Shown: in pieces, positions 26,766-34,712 of the stretch
How positions within the stretch are numbered: the stretch's first letter is position 1
Layout: the number at the start of each line of letters is the position of its first letter
NCBI RefSeq assembly: GCF_001542625.1
Contig: NZ_CP016279.1
Location: forward strand, 3,658,001 to 3,722,000
DNA: 64,000 nucleotides
Reading direction: 5' to 3'
From: Streptomyces griseochromogenes
GTDB lineage: Bacteria; Actinomycetota; Actinomycetes; Streptomycetales; Streptomycetaceae
Made by a program: the position numbers and the translations under genes
The notes under the pieces: model-generated
Database searches by the model: none
Told to the model about the DNA's origin: nothing
What the model saw: only the letters and a program-made list of their open reading frames with translations

Positions 26766-27060
26766 CGTCCCGCCCCGTTCCCTCCTGTGTGACGATCACA
26801 TCACCCGGCCGTACCGGGACCAGGCAGGCGCGTTGGTTCGCCTGGCCGTTGACGGTCACCAGGCAGTCGAAGCACACCCCGATCCCGCAGAACACCCCGC
26901 GCGGCCGTCCCGCACCGCGCGTGCTGCGCCAGGAGGTCACCCCCGCGGCCCACAGCGCGGCCGCGACCGTCTGACCGGGCAGCGCCTCGACGGGCCGGCC
27001 GTCCAAGGTGACGGTGAACGGGGCGCCCGGACGGGCCCGGGCCAACTCGATGGGGTTCAC
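26758..27060 (-). CDS. D-hydroxyproline dehydrogenase, [2Fe-2S] subunit
   Basis: 100-residue ferredoxin-like protein (Fer2_4 type). Cluster ligands are visible as C-x4-C-x2-C in FCGIGVCFDC plus a fourth Cys in QRACLVPV. GTG start at 27060 overlaps the upstream subunit's stop (GTGA), and its own end overlaps the next subunit. It passes electrons between the two flavin subunits. Too short for the large [2Fe-2S] proteins of xanthine dehydrogenases, and of the right size for this dehydrogenase class. Confidence 0.88.
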   Translation of the reverse strand: MNPIELARARPGAPFTVTLDGRPVEALPGQTVAAALWAAGVTSWRSTRGAGRPRGVFCGIGVCFDCLVTVNGQANQRACLVPVRPGDVIVTQEGTGRDDD

Positions 27061-28235
27061 GCGGTGCCGCCTCCGTCCGTCGGATGGGCCTCGCCCGCCT
27101 CGAACCGCTCCGGGCGGAACGGGGTGATGTCCAGGTCCGGCGTCTTTCCCGTCAGCGCCCGCGCGATCAACTGCCCGGAGCCGGTGGCCAGTCCGATGCC
27201 CGCGCCCTCGTGTCCGCAGGCGTGGTACAGCCCGGGCACCCGGGGATCGGGGCCGATCGCCGGGAGGTGGTCGGGCAGGTAGGGCCGGAAACCCGCGTAC
27301 GTGCGCAGGGCGTGCACCCGCTCCAGGAAGGGGAACAGCCCGATCGCCCCGGCCGCCAGCGCGCGGACCGCCCGGAGTGACAACGAGCGGTCGAAGCCGA
27401 CCCGTTCCCGGGTCGCCCCGATCAGGACGGGCCCCGCGGCCGTGCCCTCGACGACCGGTGAGGTCCTGAGCGCGGCCGAGTCGCTCGCCACGTCGGCCAC
27501 GTAGTCGGCGGCGTACACCTTGTGCCGGACCAGGCGCGGCAGCGGCTCGGTGACCAGGACGAAGCCGCGCCGGGGCAGCACCGGGAGGCGGACGCCCGCC
27601 AGTTCGGCGAGGTCGCCGCCCCAGGTGCCGGCCGCGTTCACCACCGCCGGGGCGTGGATGTCGCCCTGGTCGGTGCGGACGCCGAGCACCGCGCCCGCCG
27701 CCGTGCGCAGCACCCCGGTCACGGTCCGGCCCGTGTGCAGACGGGCGCCGCAGGCGCGGATCAGATGGGCGGCGGCCAGTGCGGGCATGACCTGGGCGTC
27801 CTGTGGATAGCGGACGCCGCCCGCCATTCCGGGCGCCAAGTGCGGCTCCAGGTGCAGGAGTCCGTCCGTGTCGACGACTTCGGCCGTGACGCCGGCCGCG
27901 CGCTGGGCCTCGGCGAAGTCCCGCAGCGCGCCGAGCGCGCCGGGCGTCGAGGCGACCACCACACCGCCCTTGGGCTCGTACTCGATCGGCGTTCCCAGCT
28001 CGTCGGCCAGGTCCGTCCACAAGCGGGCCGAGAGCAGGGCGAGTTCGAGCTCGGGGCCCGGCTCCTTGTCGGAGACCAGCAGGTTGCCCTCGCCGGCCCC
28101 CGTGGTGCCGCCGGCCACCGGGCCCCGGTCCACCACCGTCACATCGAGGCCGGTCCGCGCGGCGTACAGCGCACAGGCCGCACCCACCATTCCGGCTCCC
28201 ACGACCACGACATCGCAGGTCAGTCGCTTCGCCAC
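27057..28235 (-). CDS. D-hydroxyproline dehydrogenase, substrate-oxidising FAD subunit (DAO family)
   Basis: 392 residues, D-amino-acid-oxidase-like fold. N-terminal FAD motif GAGMVGAACALYAA (residues 13-26) and the C-terminal FAD contact GHEGAGIGLATGSG. It should oxidise cis-4-hydroxy-D-proline to 1-pyrroline-4-hydroxy-2-carboxylate, handing electrons to the [2Fe-2S] subunit. GTG start at 28235 lies three bases from the operator motif at 28238-28252, with no room for a normal ribosome binding site, so a leaderless or very short leader is likely. First gene of the three-subunit operon. Confidence 0.87.
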   Translation of the reverse strand: MAKRLTCDVVVVGAGMVGAACALYAARTGLDVTVVDRGPVAGGTTGAGEGNLLVSDKEPGPELELALLSARLWTDLADELGTPIEYEPKGGVVVASTPGALGALRDFAEAQRAAGVTAEVVDTDGLLHLEPHLAPGMAGGVRYPQDAQVMPALAAAHLIRACGARLHTGRTVTGVLRTAAGAVLGVRTDQGDIHAPAVVNAAGTWGGDLAELAGVRLPVLPRRGFVLVTEPLPRLVRHKVYAADYVADVASDSAALRTSPVVEGTAAGPVLIGATRERVGFDRSLSLRAVRALAAGAIGLFPFLERVHALRTYAGFRPYLPDHLPAIGPDPRVPGLYHACGHEGAGIGLATGSGQLIARALTGKTPDLDITPFRPERFEAGEAHPTDGGGTA

Positions 28236-28237
28236 GG

Positions 28238-28252
28238 CAGTACTATGTCACA
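28238..28252. promoter_or_regulatory. Shared hydroxyproline operator motif, copy 2
   Basis: CAGTACTATGTCACA on the plus strand; its complement differs by one base from the motif at 25289-25303. It touches the dehydrogenase start, where a bound repressor would block the promoter or start. Confidence 0.65.
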
Positions 28253-28386
28253 TGTCGCTGTGTCTGGGGAGACCCCTGAACCGGCCTCGTCACCCGTCCG
28301 GAGTCCCAGGAGTGGACGCCCCCTTGACGTCGTACGACGCCGGATCGACACTCAAGGGCGGAATCCTAGTGAACGGGTAGGGAAGC

Positions 28387-28509
28387 ATGGTGCGTCTGAG
28401 GACGGTCGCCTGCCGAGCGGGCTGTACGCCGTTGCGCGCGCCCCTGCTCACCTCCCGCCTGCACATCGACCTGCTGCGCGTGTGCAGCGCGATCAGCCCT
28501 CGCCGCTGA
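28387..28509 (+). CDS. Leader peptide, HIDL-motif (sulfur-type), before the GST gene
   Basis: A 40-residue peptide starting at ATG 28387 and ending SRLHIDLLRVCSAISPRR. It shares SR-x-HIDL-x-RV with the peptide at 29712-29822. Short actinobacterial leader peptides with an H-[IV]-D-L-x-R core and a late Cys are, from memory, found before sulfur-assimilation genes, where ribosome stalling at Cys codons could sense cysteine supply. Three Cys codons are present (residues 9, 13, 33). The GST gene starts 174 bases after the stop, leaving room for an attenuator; GC-rich inverted repeats occur there (28535-28557) but no clear terminator. The rest of the 28253-28683 gap shows no other gene. Confidence 0.7.
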   Translation: MVRLRTVACRAGCTPLRAPLLTSRLHIDLLRVCSAISPRR

Positions 28510-28683
28510 CCCAGGCCCGCACGCGCTGTCCGAGCCCGGGCACGTCCCGCTGCCCGAGCCAGGCCCGCGCCCGCTGGAAGAGGCCGGTCCGCCCGGCGCC
28601 CCGGGCCCGGCCCGCCCCCGCACCCACCGTCCTACGACGCTTCCGCCGCGCATACGTCCGCGCGCCCGCATCCGGGGAGACCC

Positions 28684-29550
28684 ATGTCCATCACTCCGCT
28701 CGCCGCCGTCCCGTCCGCCCACCGCACCGCCCCCGGCTTCCGAGGCCGGATCGGCCGGGACGCGCGCAGTGGCCACTACGCCGTGCCGCACCGCTACCGG
28801 CTCCATCTGTCCACCGCCTGTCCGGACGGGCTGCGCCTCGCCATAGGCCATCACCTGCTCGGCCTTCACGGCAGCTGTCCGGTCACCTTCCTGCCCGCCG
28901 TCCCGGACTGTCCCGGTGGCGGCCACGCCGCCCTGCGCCCGCTGTACGAGGCGAGCGCACACCACTACACCGGACCGGCCCTCGCGCCGGTGCTCAGCGA
29001 CGACTGGTCCGGACGCATCGTCAGCACCCATGCCCCGGAGATCCTGCGCGACCTGGACCGCTTCCCCGGGGACGGCCGCCCGTCCCTGTATCCGCGCGGC
29101 ACCGAGAGCGAGATCGAAGCCGTCGAAAGGCTCTGCGCCGAGGGCATCCAGGAGGCCGCGCAGCGCGCCGGACGCGCCGACGCCGACCCCGCCGAGCGCG
29201 CCGCCGCACTCGATCTGCTGCTGGACACGCTGGGCAGGCTGGAGCGCTACCTGGCGGGGGAGGAGTACCTCGTCGACGGCCGGCTCACCGCCGGCGACCT
29301 CGAGTTGTGGGTGTCCCTGGTGCAACTGGACACGGTGCACCGCTACCACCTCGACGCCTCCGCGGTGCACCGCATCGCCGGTCACCCGGCGCTCTGGGCC
29401 CACGCCCGGCGCCTGGCCGCCCATCCCGCCTTCGGCACCCACCTCGACCTCGACGGCATCGCCCGCCGTCACCACGGCCACTGCCAGGGGCTGGAGGCCG
29501 CCGGAGCGGCCGTCCAGATCCTGGACTGGACGCGCCACGCAAGCCGTTGA
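28684..29550 (+). CDS. Glutathionyl-hydroquinone reductase-like GST (Xi/ECM4 family)
   Basis: 288 residues: an N-terminal thioredoxin-like part with a CP pair (STACPDGLRLAIGHHLLGL) and a C-terminal helical GST domain (ERYLAGEEYLVDGRLTAGDLELWVSLV). The middle segment VLSDDWSGRIVSTHAPEILRDL follows the ECM4/YqjG pattern. Typical members have CPWAHR; here the Trp is replaced by Asp. Streptomyces use mycothiol rather than glutathione, so the physiological thiol is unclear. The leader peptide upstream and the two flavin monooxygenases downstream suggest a role in handling sulfur-containing or quinone-like organics. Confidence 0.8.
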   Translation: MSITPLAAVPSAHRTAPGFRGRIGRDARSGHYAVPHRYRLHLSTACPDGLRLAIGHHLLGLHGSCPVTFLPAVPDCPGGGHAALRPLYEASAHHYTGPALAPVLSDDWSGRIVSTHAPEILRDLDRFPGDGRPSLYPRGTESEIEAVERLCAEGIQEAAQRAGRADADPAERAAALDLLLDTLGRLERYLAGEEYLVDGRLTAGDLELWVSLVQLDTVHRYHLDASAVHRIAGHPALWAHARRLAAHPAFGTHLDLDGIARRHHGHCQGLEAAGAAVQILDWTRHASR

Positions 29551-29711
29551 CATGCGAACGGTCAACTGACCAGCCCGACCTGCGACGTGGCCGCGAAAGA
29601 CGAGGTCGGCCCGGGAACATCCGGCGCCGCCCGCGCGTTCCCTCTCTTGACGAGATCCGCCGGGCGGCCGCCGACCAGGCCCGCCGCGTACGCACGACGG
29701 AGGTGACGGCC

Positions 29712-29822
29712 GTGACACATGTCCTCCCCCTGCCCGTCCGCCACCCGTACCGCTCCGTCCGTCTCCACTCCCGGCCGCACATAGACCTCCAGCGTGTGGC
29801 CGGCGCGCTCTGTCGCCACTGA
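29712..29822 (+). CDS. Leader peptide 2, HIDL-motif, before the monooxygenase pair
   Basis: A 36-residue peptide from GTG 29712 with a perfect GGAGG ribosome binding site eight bases upstream. It ends SRPHIDLQRVAGALCRH, with Cys34 three codons before the stop. The close match to the peptide at 28387 and the good ribosome binding site argue that it is translated. The monooxygenase gene begins 115 bases later; GCTCGC (29871-29876) and GCGAGC (29896-29901) could form a regulatory stem there. The rest of the 29551-29937 gap shows nothing else. Confidence 0.72.
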   Translation: MTHVLPLPVRHPYRSVRLHSRPHIDLQRVAGALCRH

Positions 29823-29937
29823 CTCCTGCCCCACTCCTTCCCGGCCATCGCCCGGGTTCCCTTGCGCCGCGCTCGCCCGCCGCCGACGCCTGCCCGCGAG
29901 CCGATGCTCTCGTACGGACTTCCAGGAAGGCACTCAC

Positions 29938-31146
29938 GTGTCCCCGACTTCCGCCCCTTCCCTGCATCTCGCCGTCGCCCTGGACGGCACCGGCTGGCAC
30001 CCGGCCTCCTGGCGCGAGCCGGTGGCCCGGCCCCGGGACCTGTTCACCGCCGGCTACTGGGCCGACCTCGTCGCCGAGGCCGAGCGTGGCCTGCTCGACT
30101 TCGTGACCATCGAGGACGGCCTCGGCCCCCAGTCCTCCCGCTTCCTCGAACCGGACGACCGCACCGACCAGGTCCGCGGCCGGCTGGACGCCGTACTCAT
30201 CGCCTCCCGCATCGCACCGCTGACCCGGCACATAGGCCTGGTGCCGACCGTGGTGTCCACGCACACGGAGCCGTTCCACATCTCCAAGGCGATCGCCACC
30301 CTCGACTACGTCAGCACCGGCCGGGCCGGACTGCGCGTCGAGATCACCGCCCGGCCGGACGAGGCCGCGCATTTCGGCCGCCGGACGGTCCCCCTGACCG
30401 ACGCCCACGCCGGCCCGTCCGCAAGGGAGCTGGTCACCGAGCTGTTCGACGAGGCCGCCGACTACGTGGAGGTGGTCCGCCGGCTGTGGGACAGCTGGGA
30501 GGACGACGCGGAGATCCGGGACGCGGCCACCGGCCGCTTCGTCGACCGCGACAAGCTGCACTACATCGACTTCGAGGGACGGCACTTCAGCGTCAAGGGC
30601 CCCTCCATCACGCCCCGCCCGCCCCAGGGCCAGCCGCTCGTCACCGCCCTGGCCCAAGACACCGTCCCCCACCGGCTCGTCGCCCGCCAGGCCGACATCG
30701 GCTACGTCACCGCGCACGACATCGAGCAGGCCCGCGCGATCGTCGCCGGGATACACGCCGAGCAGGCCGAGGCGGGCCGCGCCGACCAGACCCTGCACCT
30801 CTTCGGTGACCTGCTGGTCTTCCTCGACGACGACCAGGCCGAGGCCACGGCCCGTCGCGAGCGCCTCGACGCCCTCGCCGGGGAGCCGTACACCGGCGAC
30901 GCCCGGATCTTCGCCGGTACGTCCGTCCAACTCGCCGACCTGCTGGAGGAGTTGCGGGAGGCAGGCCTCAGCGGCTTCCGGCTGCGGCCCGCCGTGGCCG
31001 CCCACGACCTGCCGCGGATCACCGGGCACCTCGTGCCCGAACTGCAACGCCGGGGCCTGTTCCGGCGGGCCTACGAGGCCGGCACCCTGCGCGGCCTCCT
31101 CGGTCTCGCCCGCCCCGCCAGCCGCTACTCCGCGGCCAACGCCTGA
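29938..31146 (+). CDS. Luciferase-like flavin monooxygenase
   Basis: 402 residues, LLM (bacterial luciferase) fold; uses reduced FMN supplied by a separate reductase. Landmarks: LAVALDGTGWHPASWRE at the start, LLDFVTIEDGLGPQ, TRHIGLVPTVVSTHTEPFHISKAIATLD and GRAGLRVEIT. It belongs to the NtaA/SnaA/DszA-like branch, whose members attack chelators, sulfonates or thiophene-type sulfur. GTG start with AGGAAGG seven bases upstream. It is followed 19 bases later by a second LLM gene, so they form an operon. The leader peptide upstream favours sulfur scavenging. Confidence 0.88.
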   Translation: MSPTSAPSLHLAVALDGTGWHPASWREPVARPRDLFTAGYWADLVAEAERGLLDFVTIEDGLGPQSSRFLEPDDRTDQVRGRLDAVLIASRIAPLTRHIGLVPTVVSTHTEPFHISKAIATLDYVSTGRAGLRVEITARPDEAAHFGRRTVPLTDAHAGPSARELVTELFDEAADYVEVVRRLWDSWEDDAEIRDAATGRFVDRDKLHYIDFEGRHFSVKGPSITPRPPQGQPLVTALAQDTVPHRLVARQADIGYVTAHDIEQARAIVAGIHAEQAEAGRADQTLHLFGDLLVFLDDDQAEATARRERLDALAGEPYTGDARIFAGTSVQLADLLEELREAGLSGFRLRPAVAAHDLPRITGHLVPELQRRGLFRRAYEAGTLRGLLGLARPASRYSAANA

Positions 31147-31165
31147 GCCGGAGGAACGCCCGACC

Positions 31166-32542
31166 ATGAGCAAGCCGCTGAAGCAGATCCACCTGGCCGC
31201 ACACTTCCCCGGCGTCAACAACACCACCGTGTGGAGCGACCCGGCCGCCGGCAGCCACATCGAGTTCAGCTCCTTCGCGCACTTCGCCCGCACCGCCGAA
31301 CGGGCCAAGTTCGACTTCCTGTTCCTGGCCGAGGGCCTCCGGCTGCGCGAACAGGGCGGCGAGATCTACGACCTGGACGTCGTCGGCCGCCCCGACACCT
31401 TCACCGTGCTGGCCGCGCTGGCCGCCGTCACCGACCGGCTCGGCCTGACCGGCACCATCAACTCCACGTTCAACGAGCCCTACGAGGTGGCCCGTCAGTT
31501 CGCCAGCCTCGACCACCTCTCCGGCGGCCGCGCCGCCTGGAACGTGGTCACCTCCTGGGACGCCTTCACCGGCGAGAACTTCCGCCGCGGCGGCTTCCTG
31601 CCGCAGGACGAGCGCTACGCGCGCGCCAAGGAGTTCCTCGCCACCGCGCACGAGCTGTTCGACTCCTGGCGCGGCGACGAGATCCTCGCCGACCGGGCCA
31701 CCGGCACCTTCCTGCGCGACGCCGAGGCCGGCGCCTTCGCGCACCGGGGGCGGCAGTTCGACATCCACGGCCGGTTCAACGTCCCGCGCTCCCCGCAGGG
31801 CCGCCCGGTGATCTTCCAGGCCGGAGACTCCGAGGAGGGCCGCGAGTTCGCCGCGTCGAGCGCGGACGCGATCTTCAGCCGGTACGCCACCCTCAAGGAG
31901 GGCCAGGCCTTCTACACGGACGTCAAGGAACGCCTCGCCAGGTACGGCCGCCGGCCCGGCCAGCTGCTCATCCTGCCCGCCGCGACCTTCGTCCTCGGCG
32001 ACACCGACGAGGAGGCCGCCGAGCTGGCGGGCGAGGTGCGCCGGCAGCAGGTCAGCGGCGCCACGGCCATCAAACACCTGGAGTTCGTCTGGAACCGTGA
32101 CCTGTCGGCGTACGACCCGGAGGGCCCACTGCCCGACGTCGACCCGGTGGTAGGCGAGGAGCACATCTCCCGCGGGCGAGCCCAGGTCCGGATGTACCGG
32201 GACCCGATCGCCATCGCCCGCGAGTGGCGCGAACTCGCGGCCGCCCACAACTGGTCCATCCGCGACCTGGTCATCAACACCGGCAACCGGCAGACGTTCG
32301 TCGGCTCCCCGGCCACCGTGGCCCGGACCATCGACGACTTCGTTCAGGCCGACGCGTCCGACGGCTTCATCCTCGTTCCGCACATCACCCCGGGCGGCCT
32401 CGACCCCTTCGCCGACAAGGTCGTACCGCTCCTCCAGGAACAGGGCGTCTTTCGCACCGACTACGAGGGCACGACCCTGCGCGACCACCTCGGCCTCGAC
32501 CACCCCGACGCCGGCACCACGGCCGAGCGCGCCGTGTCATGA
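31166..32542 (+). CDS. NtaA/DmoA-family FMN-dependent monooxygenase
   Basis: 458 residues, LLM fold. Strong family signatures: LAAHFPGVNNTTVW near the N-terminus, DFLFLAEGLRLREQGG, TINSTFNEPYEVARQFASLD, GRAAWNVVTSWD and SPQGRPVIFQAGDSEEGR. Relatives include nitrilotriacetate, dimethyl-sulfide and dibenzothiophene-sulfone monooxygenases. The ATG at 31166 has CGGAGGA upstream. Paired with the monooxygenase at 29938; an FMN reductase is not encoded here. Probable role: release of sulfur (or amine) from an organic compound. The exact substrate is unknown. Confidence 0.9.
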   Translation: MSKPLKQIHLAAHFPGVNNTTVWSDPAAGSHIEFSSFAHFARTAERAKFDFLFLAEGLRLREQGGEIYDLDVVGRPDTFTVLAALAAVTDRLGLTGTINSTFNEPYEVARQFASLDHLSGGRAAWNVVTSWDAFTGENFRRGGFLPQDERYARAKEFLATAHELFDSWRGDEILADRATGTFLRDAEAGAFAHRGRQFDIHGRFNVPRSPQGRPVIFQAGDSEEGREFAASSADAIFSRYATLKEGQAFYTDVKERLARYGRRPGQLLILPAATFVLGDTDEEAAELAGEVRRQQVSGATAIKHLEFVWNRDLSAYDPEGPLPDVDPVVGEEHISRGRAQVRMYRDPIAIAREWRELAAAHNWSIRDLVINTGNRQTFVGSPATVARTIDDFVQADASDGFILVPHITPGGLDPFADKVVPLLQEQGVFRTDYEGTTLRDHLGLDHPDAGTTAERAVS

Positions 32543-32592
32543 GGTTCCTCGCGGTGCCGGCCACGGCTTCACGCAAGGGCACAACGGCACAT

Positions 32593-32619
32593 CGCCGTTC
32601 GCAAGCGCGGCGAACGGCG
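32593..32619 (+). terminator. Hairpin after the monooxygenase operon
   Basis: CGCCGTTCGC (32593-32602) pairs perfectly with GCGAACGGCG (32610-32619) around a 7-base loop, 50 bases after the stop. No T run. Confidence 0.6.
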
Positions 32620-32630
32620 TATCGGAGTGG

Positions 32631-32670
32631 TCGAGGGACGTCTCCCTCCCCCGAAGGCGACGTCCCTCGA
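32631..32670 (+). terminator. Second long hairpin between the monooxygenase and LuxR genes
   Basis: TCGAGGGACGTC (32631-32642) pairs perfectly over 12 bases with 32659-32670 around a 16-base loop. With the hairpin at 32593 it makes a double stop between two plus-strand genes. Confidence 0.65.
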
Positions 32671-32745
32671 CCGTTCCCCCGGTGCCGGACTGTGGCCAGG
32701 ACAGCCAGACTGCCGCCCCCGGCGACCGGACGCCTGAGTCGGGGG

Positions 32746-32778
32746 CTACTCAAGTCACCCTGTATCAAATCTGAGTAG
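32746..32778. promoter_or_regulatory. Inverted repeat in the promoter of the LuxR-type regulator
   Basis: CTACTCA (32746-32752) and TGAGTAG (32772-32778) are perfect inverted arms 19 bases apart, 16 bases before the GTG at 32795. Placement suggests an operator or autoregulatory site. Confidence 0.5.
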
Positions 32779-32794
32779 GCGCACTCCTCTTGGC

Positions 32795-34579
32795 GTGACG
32801 ACTTACGAACGGGATGCGAAGACTCTGGAGCTGCCCTGGCCGTTCACCGGCCGGGAGGGCGAACTGGAACTGGTGCGCGGGTCGTTGGCGGCCGGCCGGC
32901 CCGGCATCGCGGTGACCGGGCCGGCCGGCCGCGGCAAGACCCGGCTGCTCACGGAGGCAGCACGGGGCGCGGACTGTGCCCGGGTGACCGGGACGCCCGA
33001 GACCCGGGGGCTGCCCTTCGCGGCGTTCGCGCATCTGATGCCCGACACCCTGTCACTGCACCGCGCGGTGCACCTGATGTCCGGCGTACGGCTCCTCGTC
33101 GTCGACGACGCCCACCTGCTCGACGAGGCCTCCGCCGCTCTGGTCCACCAGCTCGCCGTGCACGGCCGCACCCGTCTGGCCGTGGCCGCCACCGACGGCG
33201 TGCCGGTGCCGGGCGCGGTGTCCCGGCTGTGGACGGGGGAACTGCTGCCGCGTCTCGCGCTGGAGCCGCTGCCCCGCGAGGACACCGCCCAGTTGCTCGC
33301 CCCGGCCGCTCTGGAGCCGCTCACCATGAGCCGGCTGCACCGGATGTGCCGGGGCGATCTGCGACTGCTGCGCGATCTGCTGGAGGCCCTGCGCCGGTCC
33401 GGGGGACTCGCCAGAGTCCCGGACACCGGTGAGTGGGCGTGGCGCGGCCCGGTACCGGTCACCGCGACCGTCCGTGACCGTCTCGGCCCCGCCCTGAACC
33501 GGCTCGACGCCGACGAGCGGGAGACGCTCGACCGGCTGGCCTTCGCCGAGCCCCTGCCGCTCGCACCGGACGGCCTCGACCTGGACGTCCTCGAACGTCT
33601 GGAGGCGGACGGCCTGATCCAGGTCGACGACGACGGCTCGGTCACCCTCGCCCACCCCCTGCACGGCCCGGCGCTGCGCGCGGGCGCCGGCCGGCTGCGG
33701 GCGCGGCGGCTGGCCCGCGCCCCGGAGCCGTGCGGTACCGCTCTGGAGACCGAACAGGCCTCCATGACAGGCAGGTTGGAACAGCAGGACGTACGGGCCG
33801 TGCCGACGCCGGTCGGGGACTGGCTGCTGGCCGAGGGCCTGCCGGTCCCCGCCGGATACGCCGCCGTACGCGCTCGGCGCGCCCGGCTGCGCGGAGAGCT
33901 GCGAGAGGCGGCCGCCTGGGCGCGGGAAGGGCTGCGGGCGGCGCCGGATGACGAGCGCTGCCGCCTGGAACAGGAGCTGGCCGCAGGACAGTCGGGCGAG
34001 GTCACGGGAGAGGAGGTCTGGGCGGCGGCGGCCCGCGGTGACATCGAGGGCGCCCTGGCCGCGATCGCCGGCGACGACGTGCTCGTGCTCTACGACGCCG
34101 TACGCCTCGGCGCTCCCGAACGGGTGGCCGCGCGGCTGCCGGGCGACGGAGTGTTCGCCCGGCACGCGGAGGCGCTCGCCCGGGGCGACGGGCCCGCGCT
34201 GGACCGGGTGGCCGAGTCGCTGGCGGAGCGGGGCTTCCTGCTGTTCGCGGCCGAGGCACATGCCCAGGCCGTCCGCGCACACCGCGATCCGAGCGCCGCC
34301 CGGTTCTCCCGTACCCGCGCGGTCGCGCTGGCCCGCCGCTGCGAGGGTGCGCGGACGCCGGCGCTGGCCGGGCTCGTTCTCGGCGATCTCACGGTGCGGC
34401 AACGGCAGATCGTGGCTCTCGCGGCCGCCGGTCTGAGCAACCGGGAGATCGCCGAGAGACTGACCCTGTCCGTGCGGACCGTCGGCAATCATCTGTACAG
34501 CGCCTATACCCGGCTCGGCGCCAGCGATCGCGGTGCTCTGCCGTGGCTGAGTGACCTGCCGGAAGCCGAGCCGGCGTGA
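32795..34579 (+). CDS. Large ATP-binding LuxR-type regulator (LAL-like)
   Basis: 594 residues. N-terminal P-loop ATPase with Walker A GPAGRGKT (42-49) and Walker B LLVVDDAHLLD near 105; a middle helical region; C-terminal LuxR helix-turn-helix at about 525-580 (LTVRQRQIVALAAAGLSNRE, then IAERLTLSVRTVGNHLYSAY). LAL regulators are usually 850-1100 residues, so the middle sensor part is short. GTG start at 32795. It converges on the TPR-CHAT gene at 34713 across 133 bases. Possible regulation of the protease module next door is inference from position. Confidence 0.88.
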   Translation: MTTYERDAKTLELPWPFTGREGELELVRGSLAAGRPGIAVTGPAGRGKTRLLTEAARGADCARVTGTPETRGLPFAAFAHLMPDTLSLHRAVHLMSGVRLLVVDDAHLLDEASAALVHQLAVHGRTRLAVAATDGVPVPGAVSRLWTGELLPRLALEPLPREDTAQLLAPAALEPLTMSRLHRMCRGDLRLLRDLLEALRRSGGLARVPDTGEWAWRGPVPVTATVRDRLGPALNRLDADERETLDRLAFAEPLPLAPDGLDLDVLERLEADGLIQVDDDGSVTLAHPLHGPALRAGAGRLRARRLARAPEPCGTALETEQASMTGRLEQQDVRAVPTPVGDWLLAEGLPVPAGYAAVRARRARLRGELREAAAWAREGLRAAPDDERCRLEQELAAGQSGEVTGEEVWAAAARGDIEGALAAIAGDDVLVLYDAVRLGAPERVAARLPGDGVFARHAEALARGDGPALDRVAESLAERGFLLFAAEAHAQAVRAHRDPSAARFSRTRAVALARRCEGARTPALAGLVLGDLTVRQRQIVALAAAGLSNREIAERLTLSVRTVGNHLYSAYTRLGASDRGALPWLSDLPEAEPA

Positions 34580-34599
34580 GAGCCGAGGGGGCTGCGCCT

Positions 34600-34670
34600 G
34601 CTGCCGACAGGACCGGCAGCAAAGGGGCGCGGGGAACTGCGCGACCAGTCACGACGGGCCCGCAGCCGAC
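34600..34670. repeat. Intergenic GC-rich element resembling a dispersed Streptomyces repeat
   Basis: Between two convergent genes lies a perfect hairpin GCTGCCG/CGGCAGC (34600-34620), followed by a segment starting AAAGGGGCGCGGGGAACTGC at 34621. From memory this wording (GGGGCGCGGGGAACTGCGCG) recurs between convergent genes in many Streptomyces genomes. Only one copy is in this window, so repetition could not be verified. It may also terminate both genes. Confidence 0.5.
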
Positions 34671-34712
34671 GGACGGCCTGAGGTCATCAGCGCCGTCCGA
34701 GCCAGTGCGACG

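Noticed and set aside
28535..28557. Attenuator terminator after leader peptide 1
   Set aside because: The possible stem has a mismatch and no T run, so it is mentioned only as a weak inverted repeat.
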